Of a DNA stretch of 64,000 nucleotides, positions 10,901-22,844 are shown one piece after another. Position numbers and translations under genes: made by a program. The DNA lies in contig CANTUV010000004.1 of assembly GCA_947685225.1 (NCBI GenBank), forward strand, positions 17,701,001 to 17,765,000, written 5' to 3'. This DNA comes from Garcia nutans. Taxonomy: Eukaryota > Streptophyta > Magnoliopsida > Malpighiales > Euphorbiaceae. The notes below the pieces were generated by a model that was not told the DNA's origin, ran no database searches, and saw nothing but the letters and a program-made list of their open reading frames with translations. Positions within the stretch are counted from its first letter, which is position 1; each line of letters opens with the position of its first letter.

Positions 10901-12431
10901 TGGGTGTTCAGAAGGAGCTGAATCTTAGGCAAAGACGATGGTTAGAACTGATTAAAGATTACGACTGCTTGATTGATTACCATCCTGGTAAGGCAAATGT
11001 AGTTGCTGATGCCTTAAGTCGGAAATCTTTAGCAGGTTTGGCTGTTTATTCGCTCTCGTTGTTTGTTGAGTTAAGAGCGATGCATGCTAGTTTTGAAGTA
11101 TGTAATGATGGTGCATTATTAACTCAACTGCAGTTGAGACCCATATTGTTGGATCAGATTAAGGAGGTTCAATTGACGGATGAGAAAATTCAGAAGATTG
11201 TATCAGATTGCCGAGATGGAGTGATCCGAGATTTTCATGTGAAGAGTGATGGTAGTCTTTGGTTCAAGGATAGATTGTGTGTTTCTGATGATGATAATTT
11301 GAAAAGGATCATTTTGGAAGAAGCACACCAATAGGTGTTTGCCATACATCCGGGAAGTACAAAGATGTACCATGACTTAAGACAGCATTACTGGTGGCCT
11401 GGTATGAAGAGAGACATAGCGGATTTTGTATCCAAATGTCTTACTTGTCAGAGGGTGAAAGCTGAACATCAAGTTCCAACAGGGTTGCTTCAACCCTTAA
11501 CAGTGCCGGAATGGAAATGGGAAAGGGTGACAATGGATTTTGTATCAGGGTTGCCTTTGACTCAGAGAAAGCATGATGCTATTTGGGTAATTGTGGATCG
11601 GTTAACAAAGACAGCTCATTTTCTTCCGGTTCGTATGGATTATTCTCTTGAGAAGTTAGTTGAGCTGTATATTCGTGAGATTGTGAAGTTGCATGGAGTC
11701 CCAATTTCTTTAGTGTCGGATCGAGATCCCCGGTTCACTTCAAGGTTTTGGAAGAGTTTACATAGGGCTATGGGTTCTCGATTGCACTTTAGTACTGCAT
11801 TTCATCCACAGACCGATGGTCAGTCAGAGAGAGTGATACAGATTATTGAGGATATATTGAGAAGCTGTGTCATCGATTTCTCGGGGAGTTGGGACAGATT
11901 GTTGCCACTTGTGGAATTTGCTTACAACAACAGTCACCAATCAAGCATTGGTATGGCACCATTTGAGGCTTTGTATGGTAGACGTTGTAGAACGCCCTTA
12001 TGTTGGAATGAAACTGGTGAAGATAAATTAATTGGTCCGGATTTGGTTAGAGAGACTGAAGAGAAAGTGAAAACAATTCGGGAGCGGTTAAAAGCAGCTT
12101 CAGACCGACAGAAATCTTTTTCAGATTTGAAAAGGAGAGACATTGAGTATATGTGGGAGATAAAGTATTCTTGAAAGTGTCTCCTTGGAAAAGGATATTG
12201 AGATTTGGTCGAAAAGGAAAACTAAGTCCTCATTTTGTTGGACCATATGAGATTTTGGAAAGGGTTGGACCAGTTGCGTATCGGCTTGCTTTGCCACCGG
12301 AGTTGGATAGGATCCATAATGTTTTCCATGTTTCTATGTTAAGAAGATATAGATCAGTATCCACAATTGTTTCAGACTTGATATCAGGTAATTTCGAGGA
12401 CGAAATTTCTTTTAGAGGGGGAGAATTGTAA
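7920..12431 (+). pseudogene. gag-pol: Chr-B gag-pol, broken by stops, frameshifts and a deletion
   Basis: Domains in order: Gag (7920 to about 9150) with a CX2CX3HX3C finger near 8890 and CCHC knuckle near 8950; protease motif LIDLGSTHSY near 9240 (Leu where sister copies have Pro); RT about 9820-10370 with FIDD near 10245; RNase H about 10680-11030; integrase with zinc region about 11340-11450 and D-D-E residues in MDFVSGLP, SDRDPRF and SERVIQ. Lesions: TAG at 8223-8225 replacing a Trp codon; one extra T in the T run 10487-10493; TGA at 10513-10515 (from CGA); TAG at 11332-11334 (from a Ser codon); one base lost near 12150; about 194 bp missing at about 12356, removing the chromodomain. It cannot make its own Pol. 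Confidence 0.9.
12414..12426 (+). promoter_or_regulatory. Chr-B polypurine tract
   Basis: AGAGGGGGAGAAT immediately precedes the 3' LTR start TGTAATATCCC at 12427. This is the usual place of plus-strand DNA priming. Confidence 0.88.
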
Positions 12432-15019
12432 TATCCCAAAATATACCCTAGATGTTTTGGGTTTTATTATTATTATAATTGGATTTATTGTATATGTTTT
12501 ATTGTTAGAAAAAGGGGTTTTTAAAAGAAGTGTATATGTGATGTATATTATGATATATATAACATATACCTAAGTCATGGAAAGTCAAAGTTTTGAGTTA
12601 GTGGAAGAAGATATTTGTTGTGTTTTTGAATTTGTTATTAATTAATTAATAAGGATTTGAATGTGTGGAAGAGGTTGAAAGAGATTAGTTTAATATTTTA
12701 AATTGCTTGGTTGAGAGGGTTTTAAGGAAAAGAGGGGTTTGACTTTGGATTTCTCTTTCTTCCTTCTTCTTTCTTTCTCATTGCCGTGGATCACTTTCTC
12801 CTTCTCCTTCCTTTGCTTTGTTTGGCCGGTTAACACAAGAAACAAGAGAGCAAAGAAGAGATTTGAACCTCTAACTCAAGATCTAAGGAAGCTTTCAAGA
12901 GTTCAAGTGGAAAGTTAAGAGATTTCTTCATCTTTGGTAAGTTCTTCACTTGACTCTTTGATTTCTTTGAGTTTTTGAGTTGAGTTGTGATTGGTATGTG
13001 ATTATGTTGTTTAAGATGGGTTTAAGAGTGTTTGGGTAACTGATTTCTTGTTTTTGGGGATGGATTGGAGGAAAGAGTAAGTTGTTGGAAGTGATTGTTT
13101 TGAGGTTGTGTTTTAGGTTTGTTTTGATGATTTTTTTGATTTGAGATTTGAGGAATGCTTTAGTTGTTTTGGTGTTTTTGTGAGTTTGTTATGGTTTTTG
13201 GGTATGTTGAGATGACTTTGGTTGAAGTGGCTTTTGGTGAAAGAAAGAGTTTTGTTGGTTGTGTTGTTGTTTTGGCCGGAATCTGGGTTGTTGGCCTGAC
13301 ACGCCCTAGGGCACGTCCAGGATTTTGGGCGTGTCGATAGCTCTGTATTTTGGGTTGAGTGGCACGACCAGTGACACGCCCATGTCACTGAGCGTGTTGT
13401 AGCTTCTGTGTGGCAGTAGGATTGACACGACCAGTAACACGCCCGTGTTATTGAGCGTGTCATAGCCACTGTGTTTTTGGGGAATTGACACGGCCATGAG
13501 CACGTTCTTGATGTTGGACGTGTCACTATTGTTGTGAGGCAGAAGGTATTACACGCCCAGTAACACGCTCGTGTCATTGAGCGTGTAAAAGCTTCTGTGT
13601 TGTGGAGTTAGGGCACGGTTAGGGACACGCCCGTGTGGGTGAGCGTGTCATGGTTAGAGTTTGCCCTAGTTGGTTCTTAGCCTTATGTTCTTATAAGGGT
13701 TTCATCTTCCTTTGGATTAGGTTGTGAAGAAGGTGAATTACTCTAATTCAAGAAGTGAAAGATTGTTGGAAAGAGAGGTGTTAATATTGTGTGGGTTGCA
13801 TTTAAGGTAAGTATAAACTACATTATTGCATACATCCATATGATGTTGAAATTTAACATACATTTCATGATATTGATGATGCTTATGAATAATGTTATGT
13901 TGTGTATAATGTGGAATATGATGTGAACATTTATAATGATGTGAAAGATATGATAATGTGATGAATTGTATTTATGTGATGAGAAGCCATGATTGTTGGC
14001 TATGATGATAAAATAAATTACAATTGAGGCAAGGTTGCCTATTGCGAAAATGAGAATGAAATGATTTTGTGTAAAGTGTGTTATTCAACCTTCAGAGTTC
14101 TGATTTTGGCAGGCATGCCTATTGTAGTAACAGTCTAGCCGGGTTGAGGATCTCCTCAAGTTGTTGAGTTGATGGTCCAAGAGACTGGGTCTGTTACTTT
14201 ATAAATGTGAAATGATAGATGTAAATTGAAGTAACAGTCTAGCCGGGTTGAGGATCTCCTCGATTTAGTCGGGTTGATGGTCCAAGAGACTGGGTCTGTT
14301 ACAGGTAACATTCTAGCCGGGTTGAGGATCTCCTCAAGTTGTTGAGTTGATGGTCCAAGAGACTGGGTCTGTTACCCTATCCATGGATAGAGAGATATGT
14401 ATATTGCCTACGGGCTTGATTATTGTGATATTGGACCGAAACAGCAACTCTGAACTTTGAATAACAAATTAGTGTCTTGTGGGCCCATAGGTGTCTTTGT
14501 TGAATGAGTATAATGGATGATAATATGATTATTGAAATTATGAAATGTAACCTTCATATATATATATATGATTATTATTGATTGAATGTATGATATTGAT
14601 ATTGACATTTCATATTATCATGATGGTTTGTACTACTGAGTTTTGGCTCAGCGCGATTGTGGTTCATCACGCAGGTGGTAGAGTTGATAGGGTTGAGACT
14701 GAGGATTCCTCTAGACCTAGTTGAGCTTTACTTGAAGAGTTGGATTAGAGCTTAAAGATCAGAGAGTCAAGCTGCCAATCATGTATCTATTCTATGTTGT
14801 ATATATTTTTGACGTTTATGTATTTGAACTTGTAAAAATTTGTAATAACTTCCGCTGTGAATTTATAAATGTTTTTATACATAGTGTCTTTTGAATTTCC
14901 TTTAAACATTCGAGTTATGAGTTGTGTATTTTAAACAGTGGCATGTTCTATATTCAGTATACGTATTATACGATCGTATAAGCATGCTTGGTACGTATAC
15001 GGGATATAGGGGTGTTACA
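12427..15019 (+). repeat. Chr-B 3' LTR (2593 bp)
   Basis: A complete LTR with TGTAA...TTACA ends. Its part from 13229 matches the 5' LTR with about eight substitutions over roughly 1.79 kb. It contains the CACG/CGTG array (13297-13650), three GTAACAG units (about 14126-14375), the two-hairpin module (14636-14672) and a terminal cluster of small palindromes (about 14958-15000), including TATACGATCGTATA. Confidence 0.92.
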
Positions 15020-18000
15020 GGACATATGGTCCTTCCCAGCTAGGTCTGAACTTCCCTCTTGGATTAGATACATTAGGCTTACATTGCTTCAATACCAAAT
15101 CCGCAACCCTGAATCTTCGAATTTTAACCCTTCTATTGTAGGCTCGAGCTATCTTCTTTTGATACAGTTGGTGATGATACAGTGCTTTTAGCCTTCTCTC
15201 TTCTAATAGAGCTAACTGAGTGTATCTGCTTGCTACCCATTCTGTTTCAGGCAGCTCTACTTCCAAAACTACTCTCAATGACTTGATCTCAATCTCAATT
15301 GGCAATACTGCTTCCATCCCATAAACCAAAGAGAACGGTGTCATTCCAGTAGGTGTTCGCACACTCGTCCTATATCCCCATAAAGCAAAGGGAAGCATTT
15401 CTGACCAGTCCCTGTAAGTCTTGGTCATCTTGGAAAGAATTTGCTTAATTGTCTTGTTTGTTGCTTCCACTGCACCATTAGCCTTTGGTCTATAAGGAGA
15501 GGATCGGTGATGATGGATTTGGTACTTGGAGAATAAATCCTTAACTGCTCCTTGAAACTGTACCCCATTGTCTGATATCACACTGTGCGGGACCCCATAT
15601 CTGCAGATGAGATTCTTTTCGATAAACCTAGCCATTTGACTTACACCCAGCTTGTTGAAGGATTCGGCTTTGACCCATTTCAAAAAATAATCAACTGCTA
15701 CCACAATAAAACGGTGTCCGTTTGAAGCTGTCGGATGTATCTCTCCTATTATGTCGATACCATAGGTGGCATAGGGCCAGGGTGAAGACATTGAATGTAG
15801 TTCTTCAAAAGGCATATGATTCAAGTTACCGTACATCTGACATTGTTGGCACTTCTCGACAAACTCAATACAGTCTCTCTCCATGGTCAACCAACAGTAA
15901 CCTTGTCGCACAATCTTCTTAACTAGGGCCAAACCACTCATGTGCGGACTGCAACTTCCCGCATGTATTTCTGACATGATGCGCTCCACTTCGGGCTTTC
16001 TTAAACATCTCAAATGCACCCCATCGGGCCATCTTCGATATAACTCCCCATGGAATGTGGTGTATTGCAATGACCACCGCCTTACGGCCCTTCTCTCTTT
16101 CTTTGTTGCCCCCGGTGGGTATTCTCTTTCCTCCAAAAATCTCCTTATGGTATCATACCATGCATCATGGTCTGTATCAATTTCCATGATTGTTTCATAT
16201 TCATAGCTAGGAGTTGATGAACTAGTCAAGACCAGAGGCTTAAGGAATAAGCTAACAGGATTTTCCCATACCAAAGCCAATGTGGCTAGGGCATCAGCCA
16301 TCTGATTTTCTTCTCTTGACAAGTGTATAAACCTACACTCCTTAAAATTCTTCTTTATCATGGTCAGGTAATGATGGTATGGTTTCAATTTTTCTTCTTT
16401 CAACTCCCACTCTCCATTTACTTGGGATACTACTAGCAACGAATCACCATAAACTTCCACCTTATCTACCTTCATAATCATTAGGGTTTCCAAACCGAAA
16501 ATACAAGCTTCGTACTCCACCATATTATTGGTTGCCCTAAATTTCAACTTTTTGGCTAAAGGGATGAGTTCCCCTTCGGTCTATTCTAGTATAACTCCCA
16601 AACCCGCTCCTTTCCTGTTTGCTGCTCCATCAAAATACATTTTCCACCCTTGTACTTCAATTGCTTCTAAATGTTCATCTGGAAATTCCAAGATTACCTC
16701 TTCACTTTCTGGTAATGGTTGTTGAGCCAGAAATTCCGCCACCGCTCTACCTTTGATTGTTTTTCTGGTTACATACTCGATCTCAAATTCTTCTAATATT
16801 ATCAACCATCGACCATATTTCCCAATTACAGAGGGTGTCTCCCTTAAGTTTTTCATTGGATCCAACCTAAAAATTGCTTGCACACTATATGATTGAAAGT
16901 AATGCCGCAACTTCTTAGAAGACCAAACCACAGCCATACATGTCTTTTCCATAATACTATACTTAATTTCATAAGGTAGGAGCCTTCTACTTAAGTAGTA
17001 AACGGCATGCTCAATCCCCAACTCATCTGCTTGGGCTAGCATGGCTCCTATCGACTCTTCTTCTACTGCTAAGTATAGTAATAGAGGTTTGCCGGGTTTA
17101 GGTGGTTTCAAAACAGGTGGATTCAACAAATACTCTTTTATTTGATCAAAGCCCTTTTGACATTCTTCGTTCCATACGACCGGCTGATTCTTCCTAAGCA
17201 ACTTGAAGACAGGCTCACAGATTGTTGTGAGCTTTGCTATAAATCTACTAATGTACTGTAGTTTACCAATGAATCCTTGAACTTCTCTCTCCGTCTTAGG
17301 GGCCGGCATATCCCTGATTGCTTTGACTTTTTCAGGATCTATCTCGATGCCATTCGGGTCAATTACATGTCCCAACAATTTACCTGAGGTAACACCGAAT
17401 ACACACTTCTTCGGGTTTAATCTTAGCTTATACTAAAAAGCTCTATCAAAGAATAATTCTAAATTCTAGAAGTGTTGCTCCCTTGTATCCAACTTAACCA
17501 TCATATCATCAACATATACTTCAACTTCTTTATGCATCATGTCATGAAATAATGTGGTGGCCATCCTTTGGTAAGTTGCTCCAGCATTCTTTAAGCCGAA
17601 AGGCATCACCCTATAACAAAATATACCCCATGTAGTAGTGAAGGCAGTTTTGGCTTTATCCTCTTGGGCCATTAACACTTTATTGTATTCGAAAAATCCA
17701 TTCACAAATGAATGTAGCATGCTAGAGGCTGCACTATCAATGAGTACATCTATATGAGGTAAAGGAAAATCATCCTTAGGGGAAGCCTTGTTTAAATCTC
17801 TATAGTCCACATAGACCCTTATCCTCTCATCTTTCTTTGGCATAGGTACTATGTTGGCTAGCCAATCTGGGTATTCTATCACTTCAAGGAACTTCACTTG
17901 TATTTTCTTAGTGACCTCTTCTTTAACCAATTCAGCCCACTCAGGTCTTAGTCACCTAAGCTTTTGTTTGACAGGTTTAATGTGAGTATAAGTAGGAATA

Positions 18001-21000
18001 TGATGCTCGGCTATGTCTCGATCTATTCCAGGCATATCCTCATAAGACCAAGCAAACACTTCTTCATATTTTTTAAATATTTTTTCAAATCTCTCTCTCT
18101 CATCAGGAGTAAGGTCGGATGCTATGCTAATGTTTTTAGGATTTTCAATTGTTCCCAAATTTAATGCTTATGTGTTAACAGAATTAATATTAAAGATGCT
18201 CATGTAACTGCTATTTGAATGTATGCAACCATTAGGAGAAACATCACACAAGTAAGCAAAATCAAACTTTATTGCATTCATTTTGGAAAAGAAAACATCA
18301 TCATCCTCATACAAAGCAGACAAATTAAAATCAAAATCAAAATCATTGTTCTTAGAATCATAAAGCAGGATGTCTTCAAACTTTTCTTCAACCAGGGCAG
18401 CAATCTCTTCCGGAGTTTTCTCGGCTTTCAAGGTAGCTTCATTCTTCTCTTTTGGAGTGGATTCTTTGTTGGTTGATAGGGTGAGCTCTTTCTTCACTTG
18501 CTTTACTAGCTCAGCAACTTCTGCAAAAATTTGAAAACCAGGGATTAACTTACCCATGAACATGATTGGCTCAGGCTTTCCTTAGAGTGGTCCCATATCT
18601 GGAGCTTTGACAAAGATCACTTCAAGTGGTGGGAAGCTCATCTTCTCACTCTTCTTTGGCTGAACATTGTCGTCTTCATCATATCCTAACCCCATCTTGG
18701 ATGTTTGAGTTCTAAAATCTGGAAACTTTGTCAAACCGACCTTACCCTTTCCAAGACCAGCTCCGGGAAGGTAGTTCATGTTCTTCATCATATTCAAGAC
18801 TTTGGAGTCCACTACTTCATCATCAGAAATTGTAACCACTTGAAAACTATTGAGAGGCCTTTCAACCATTAGGGCGTTAACAATCTCATTATCTTCAGCT
18901 TCAATGACCACTGTCTCATTTTCATTGGGTAATTTGATCTTTTGATGAAGGGTGGAAGGAACTCCGCCAAGAGGATGAAACCATGGTCTCCCCAAGAGTA
19001 AGACAAAGGTAACTGGTATGTCTAAAACAACAAACTCCACAATAGATTCAATTGGACCAACCTTGTCATAAACACGAATTGTCACCTCGGTTGGGTTTAA
19101 ATCTCTTGTTGACATGGCTAGCTTTGGTAGTATCTTAAGTGGACAGACATTTATGGTGGACCCATCATCGACCATTACGCAAGGAGTCCTCTTCCCCTTG
19201 ACTTCTATTTTGATAAAGAGAGGGCGGATGTGGTCTCTCCCTTCCTCTGGTAAATCCACATCGGAAAAAGAAACTGCTCCCATACTAACTTTGCTCTTAT
19301 CTTGAACCTTTTCACATTTCATTACTTCCCCAATTTTTATGAATTTGATCAACTCCTCCGGTGTTATGGAGGTAGAAATCGGCATGCTAGCCAAGGCTTT
19401 GGCCATAGTCTCTCAGTGCTTTTTAGAAGTAGCTAACAGGTCCCAAATGCTAACACTTGCTTGGGTTCTTTTTAATTGCTTGAGTACAGCATCATCTTCT
19501 TCCACTTCAACTTCCTTCCCTTTATTAGTTTCTACCTCCTTAGGTGGTGGCCTTGCATAAGGATTACCGGATCTAGTATTCATCACCTCATCTTCTTCGG
19601 GCTCGGACCAAGTCCACTCCTCCTTCTTGGGTATAATATCATCATCACTGTCACTTGAATCCCAAAACCTGTTGACCACACAAATTGTTACTTCTCCACC
19701 AATCATATAGCTTGTTTAAGTTCATTAAATTCCTCTTCTTCTTTGATTGCTTCTCCTCCCACATCTTGAAAAGAAGACATGACAAAATCCTCATGCAAAC
19801 CTCCTCCAATCATGAAGGTTGCTGGTGGTGGTACTTTATTGAACTTTGGCAATGGGTTGTCTTTGGTATTTGGCTTGTTGGGCTCGGGTAGCTTCCCATT
19901 ATCAATTAAGTTTTGGATCTCATGTCTCAATCTCACACATCTATCCGTGTCATGTCCTTGCATTTGGTGAAATTGACAAAATGCTTTGGTGTCAAAATTA
20001 GGCGAGAGAGGATTAGGCAAAGGACGAGGATTTAAGGGTTGTAGCAATCCCTTTTTTTGAAGCTTGTTGAGAACCCAGGACATCGATTTTCCCAATTCCG
20101 AAAATTGTCTCCTTGTTCCTTGGTTAGTAGCATTAACACCGACGGCCTTTTGCATGCTTTGGCTACCAGGTTGATAGCTCCCTTTCTCGTTCCTTTTCAT
20201 TGCAAATCGGCTTTTTTCCCTTTCCCATTCTTCAATTTGTAAACCAGCTTGGAGAAGGTCTTTGAAATCACGGATGAGTGTATGAGACATCCTTTCACGA
20301 AGACTAGGTAACACCCCTCTCACAATCATCCTTATTTGATCGGATTCATCGGGCCTCTTCTTGAGTAAAGCAGCCTTGTTTCTCCATCTCTTGACATAGT
20401 CTACAAAATTCTCATTCGGCCTTTGCCTAATGGATTCCACTTCCATCAAGGTAACTTCCAATTCAACATTATATCCATATTGTTGGATAAAGGCTTTGTA
20501 AAGTAGATCCCAGCTTTTTTGTGTTCCATCATCTAAGGTGTTGAACCAATTTTGGACAACAGGGTCCAATGAGAGCATAAAGTACCTTAGGGTTTGAGCC
20601 TTAGTAGCTCGGGCAGATTGCATGGCAATGATATATTGTTTCACGTGGAGATGAGGATTTCCGGTGCCATTGTACTTAGTAAAGGAAGGCATCTTGAATT
20701 TATAAGGGACTTCTTCATCTTGTTCAAATAACTTGTCAACTTCGGACATCTCTTCAGTTTTCAGCTTCTTCTCAAATTTCTTTTCTAAATCTGCAATCAT
20801 CTTTTCAACATCAGATGTCTCGGTCTTTTCAATAGTTGCCTTCTCGACAGCCTTCGGTTCTTTCTTCTTTTCTTGAACCTCTTGGTAGTATTGAGCTCAA
20901 TCATCATCATCATCAATGACCACCTTTTCATCATCAAAAGCTACTTCATTAATTTTAGTCTTCCCTTTGTCCTTTGGTTTCTTAGTGCTAGCAGATGCCT

Positions 21001-21217
21001 CGGCATGGTTTTTTAAGATTGCAGTCAATTGGTTCTTCATAGTCTCAGCTAGGGCCTCTTTGATTTCTTCCATCTTGGTATTGAGGGCCTCATCAACCAT
21101 CCTTTGAATTTGTTCGGGCTCCATTGTCTTTGGTGAGCAAGTGATTGAGTCGTTGCTAGATGCTTCGTCTCCGGCGTAGGTCGGATTGTTGTAAGCTTTA
21201 GAACTATCATAATCCTG
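15020..21217 (-). pseudogene. gag-pol: Tat-C gag-pol, multiply disrupted
   Basis: Order on the minus strand: coiled-coil Gag N-terminus; Gag domain about 20700-20250; FCQFH...GHDTDRC zinc-finger-like motif near 20000-19940; aspartic protease core VMVDDGS near 19165; G-patch-like GAGLGKG...GLGY near 18780-18690; RT with YVDDMM near 17510; RNase H about 17050-16750; second, archaeal-type RNase H (FDGAANRKGAGLG) about 16640-16300; integrase zinc region about 15990-15840 and DDE core, cut at 15020. The codon aligned with Tat-H's start ATG is CAG (21217-21215). Stops include 20897, 19413, 18582, 18168, 17952, 17466 and 16581; a frameshift lies near 19703. Relative to Tat-D, 14 codons are missing near 19073. 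Confidence 0.88.
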
Positions 21218-21219
21218 GG

Positions 21220-21232
21220 CTGTGAGCCAAAG
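21220..21232 (-). other. Candidate 3' splice site before Tat-C gag
   Basis: The minus strand reads a pyrimidine-rich stretch then TTTGGCTCACAG, ending at 21220, three bases before the gag start position. The same context in Tat-H ends two bases before ATG. It could pair with the donor-like site in the LTR to form a leader intron. This rests on sequence pattern only. Confidence 0.4.
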
Positions 21233-21951
21233 AGGATCAATGAGATGAGATGCAAATGTATGCATGTATGCACAAACAACAAATAAGGATAAATAGGACG
21301 TTCCTTCCAACCTTATAACATCCACACACGAGTGGCGAGTCTCTTTTCCTAGTTATATGGTAAACAAAATACCAACATGGGGTACCTTGCTTTCGAATGA
21401 TTCTCTCGGACGTTTCAACCAATAGTTATATTTTCGAAAATAGAAATCAGTTCATAATAATTCCCATTTATTAGTTTTTAATCCATTCAACCAACTTAAA
21501 GTAGCTATATTGGATTAAAACGAAATTAAGAGGTTTATTATAAATAGATTTCTCATTTGAAAAAGGTAACTAATGGTTCATGCCACAAAGCAAGCCCATG
21601 GTTAATTTATTCTTAGTGTAAACTAGGCCCACAATTGATTTTTGGTATTTCATAATTGACCTAAATATTTTTGCAAACTTTTTATAAGAAAAGGTTGGGT
21701 GAAAATAGTTTTGTTTCTAAGCCCATTGTAAAAGATTTTAGAAAAATGGATTTTGGGCTTTGTATTTGGGCCATGGGCCAAAGAATTTTTTATTTGAAAA
21801 AGTCTTATGTCCAAAGACCATTTTCAAAAGTTTTGAAAAATAGCTTTGGTCTTTTGGATTTTAAAGAAAATTTTTTTTTGAGCTTACAATATACCTAGGA
21901 CATATTAGAAAAAGAACAAACCAAATAGGCCATGATTTAAACCAAGATAAA

Positions 21952-22149
21952 TTATCCATAGTCAAACAACATGCATTTGGGGTAAAACCTAAGGAAAGTA
22001 ACTAGGCCAATTACATGAGCTTTAGTCTTTGGGTTAAAAGGCTTAGGTTCCCATAGCAAGTATATACCAAATGGTACGAGGCTATGAGTGGTTATGCAAT
22101 GCTCGATCTCCATACCTTGAGTCAAAGTATGGTATCCCTTACATAACAT
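21952..22149 (-). CDS. Conserved 65-codon leader ORF of Tat-C
   Basis: This ATG-to-stop frame lies between PBS and gag. Tat-H has the same ORF with the same start, stop and length (58019-58216), and only three residues differ (L/F, G/S, C/G). I do not recognise the protein. It is basic and hydrophobic in places, with no clear domain. It could be an upstream ORF controlling Gag translation, or chance conservation within a young family. The rest of the leader (21233-22270) shows nothing else I can support. Confidence 0.4.
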   Translation of the reverse strand: MLCKGYHTLTQGMEIEHCITTHSLVPFGIYLLWEPKPFNPKTKAHVIGLVTFLRFYPKCMLFDYG

Positions 22150-22270
22150 AACACGGGTAACACGGGCGTCCTAACTCATGCACACGATGCAATCTAAGAT
22201 GATGCAATGGATAATATCATTATAAGAAAGAATAGAATAATATAAAGACCAACGGAATCAACTTCTCTTA

Positions 22271-22288
22271 TCCCCAGTGGAGTCGCCA
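22271..22288 (-). promoter_or_regulatory. Tat-C primer-binding site
   Basis: The minus strand reads TGGCGACTCCACTGGGGA, one base inside the LTR boundary at 22290. From memory, Ogre/Tat elements are usually primed by tRNA-Arg, and this TGGCGACTCC form fits that. I cannot check the tRNA match here. Confidence 0.75.
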
Positions 22289-22680
22289 CTGTGAGCAGGG
22301 ATTTTCGCCCCCACTCCCGGTGGAATGGTTCTTGCGACTTCGGCACTGTTTAGGCTCAGGGCCTTAGAGAACACGAACCTAAGTCCGGAGAAAATGGAGT
22401 CGCCACCCGGACGGGCCGAGAAAAAGAAAGGGGTGGATGACTCGATTCCTAAGGAATCCCCAACCCCTTAATGGGTTCGAAAAGTTGGGTACGTGTGGGG
22501 AAGGTGAGAAATGGCCCAGCACCCCCACAACGCCCAGTTCATTGGAACCGGCCTCCTTTACAGGTCTTAATATTATAAAATTCTTAAGTATAATAACATT
22601 ATCCATATTACACACAATAAAAAGAAAGCATCATTATATTAAAATCAAAGCAATGTCCGAACAAAATAAAACAAATAAAT

Positions 22681-22844
22681 GGACACCCATCCAAGGATGG
22701 AAACATGTCCTTACATCACATGCCTAGATAGGACACCCACCAAAAGGTAGAAACATGCCCTTTACATAGGTTCTAAAATAGAAAAGCAAATTAAATTACA
22801 TGATGTTTAACTAATGAGGTACCCACCAAGTGGAAACATACCTC
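22681..22844 (-). other. Three tandem two-tier stem-loops in Tat-C LTR
   Basis: Units at 22681-22710, 22731-22760 and 22816-22844. In the sense (minus) direction each has an outer stem, an unpaired 5' TGTTTC, an inner hairpin, an unpaired 3' GG, and the outer stem's partner. Outer stems are GGACA/TGTCC, GGGCA/TGTCC (one G-T pair) and GAGGTA/TACCTC. Inner stems are CATCC/GGATG, TACC/GGTG and CAC/GTG. The internal loop is constant while the stems covary, which is what a structured RNA looks like. Confidence 0.7.

Larger units (their letters stand above)
5947..15019 (+). mobile_element. Chr-B: defective Ty3/gypsy chromovirus, plus strand
   Basis: Partial 5' LTR (5947-7750), PBS, broken gag-pol (7920-12431), PPT and full 3' LTR (12427-15019). 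Its first 800 bases lie left of the window because Chr-A is inserted in its 5' LTR. The element ends abruptly at 15019, where the Tat-C integrase frame begins, so Chr-B is inserted in Tat-C. The expected right target duplication is ggaca at 15020-15024. The two LTRs are nearly identical although the coding region is heavily damaged. Confidence 0.92.
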
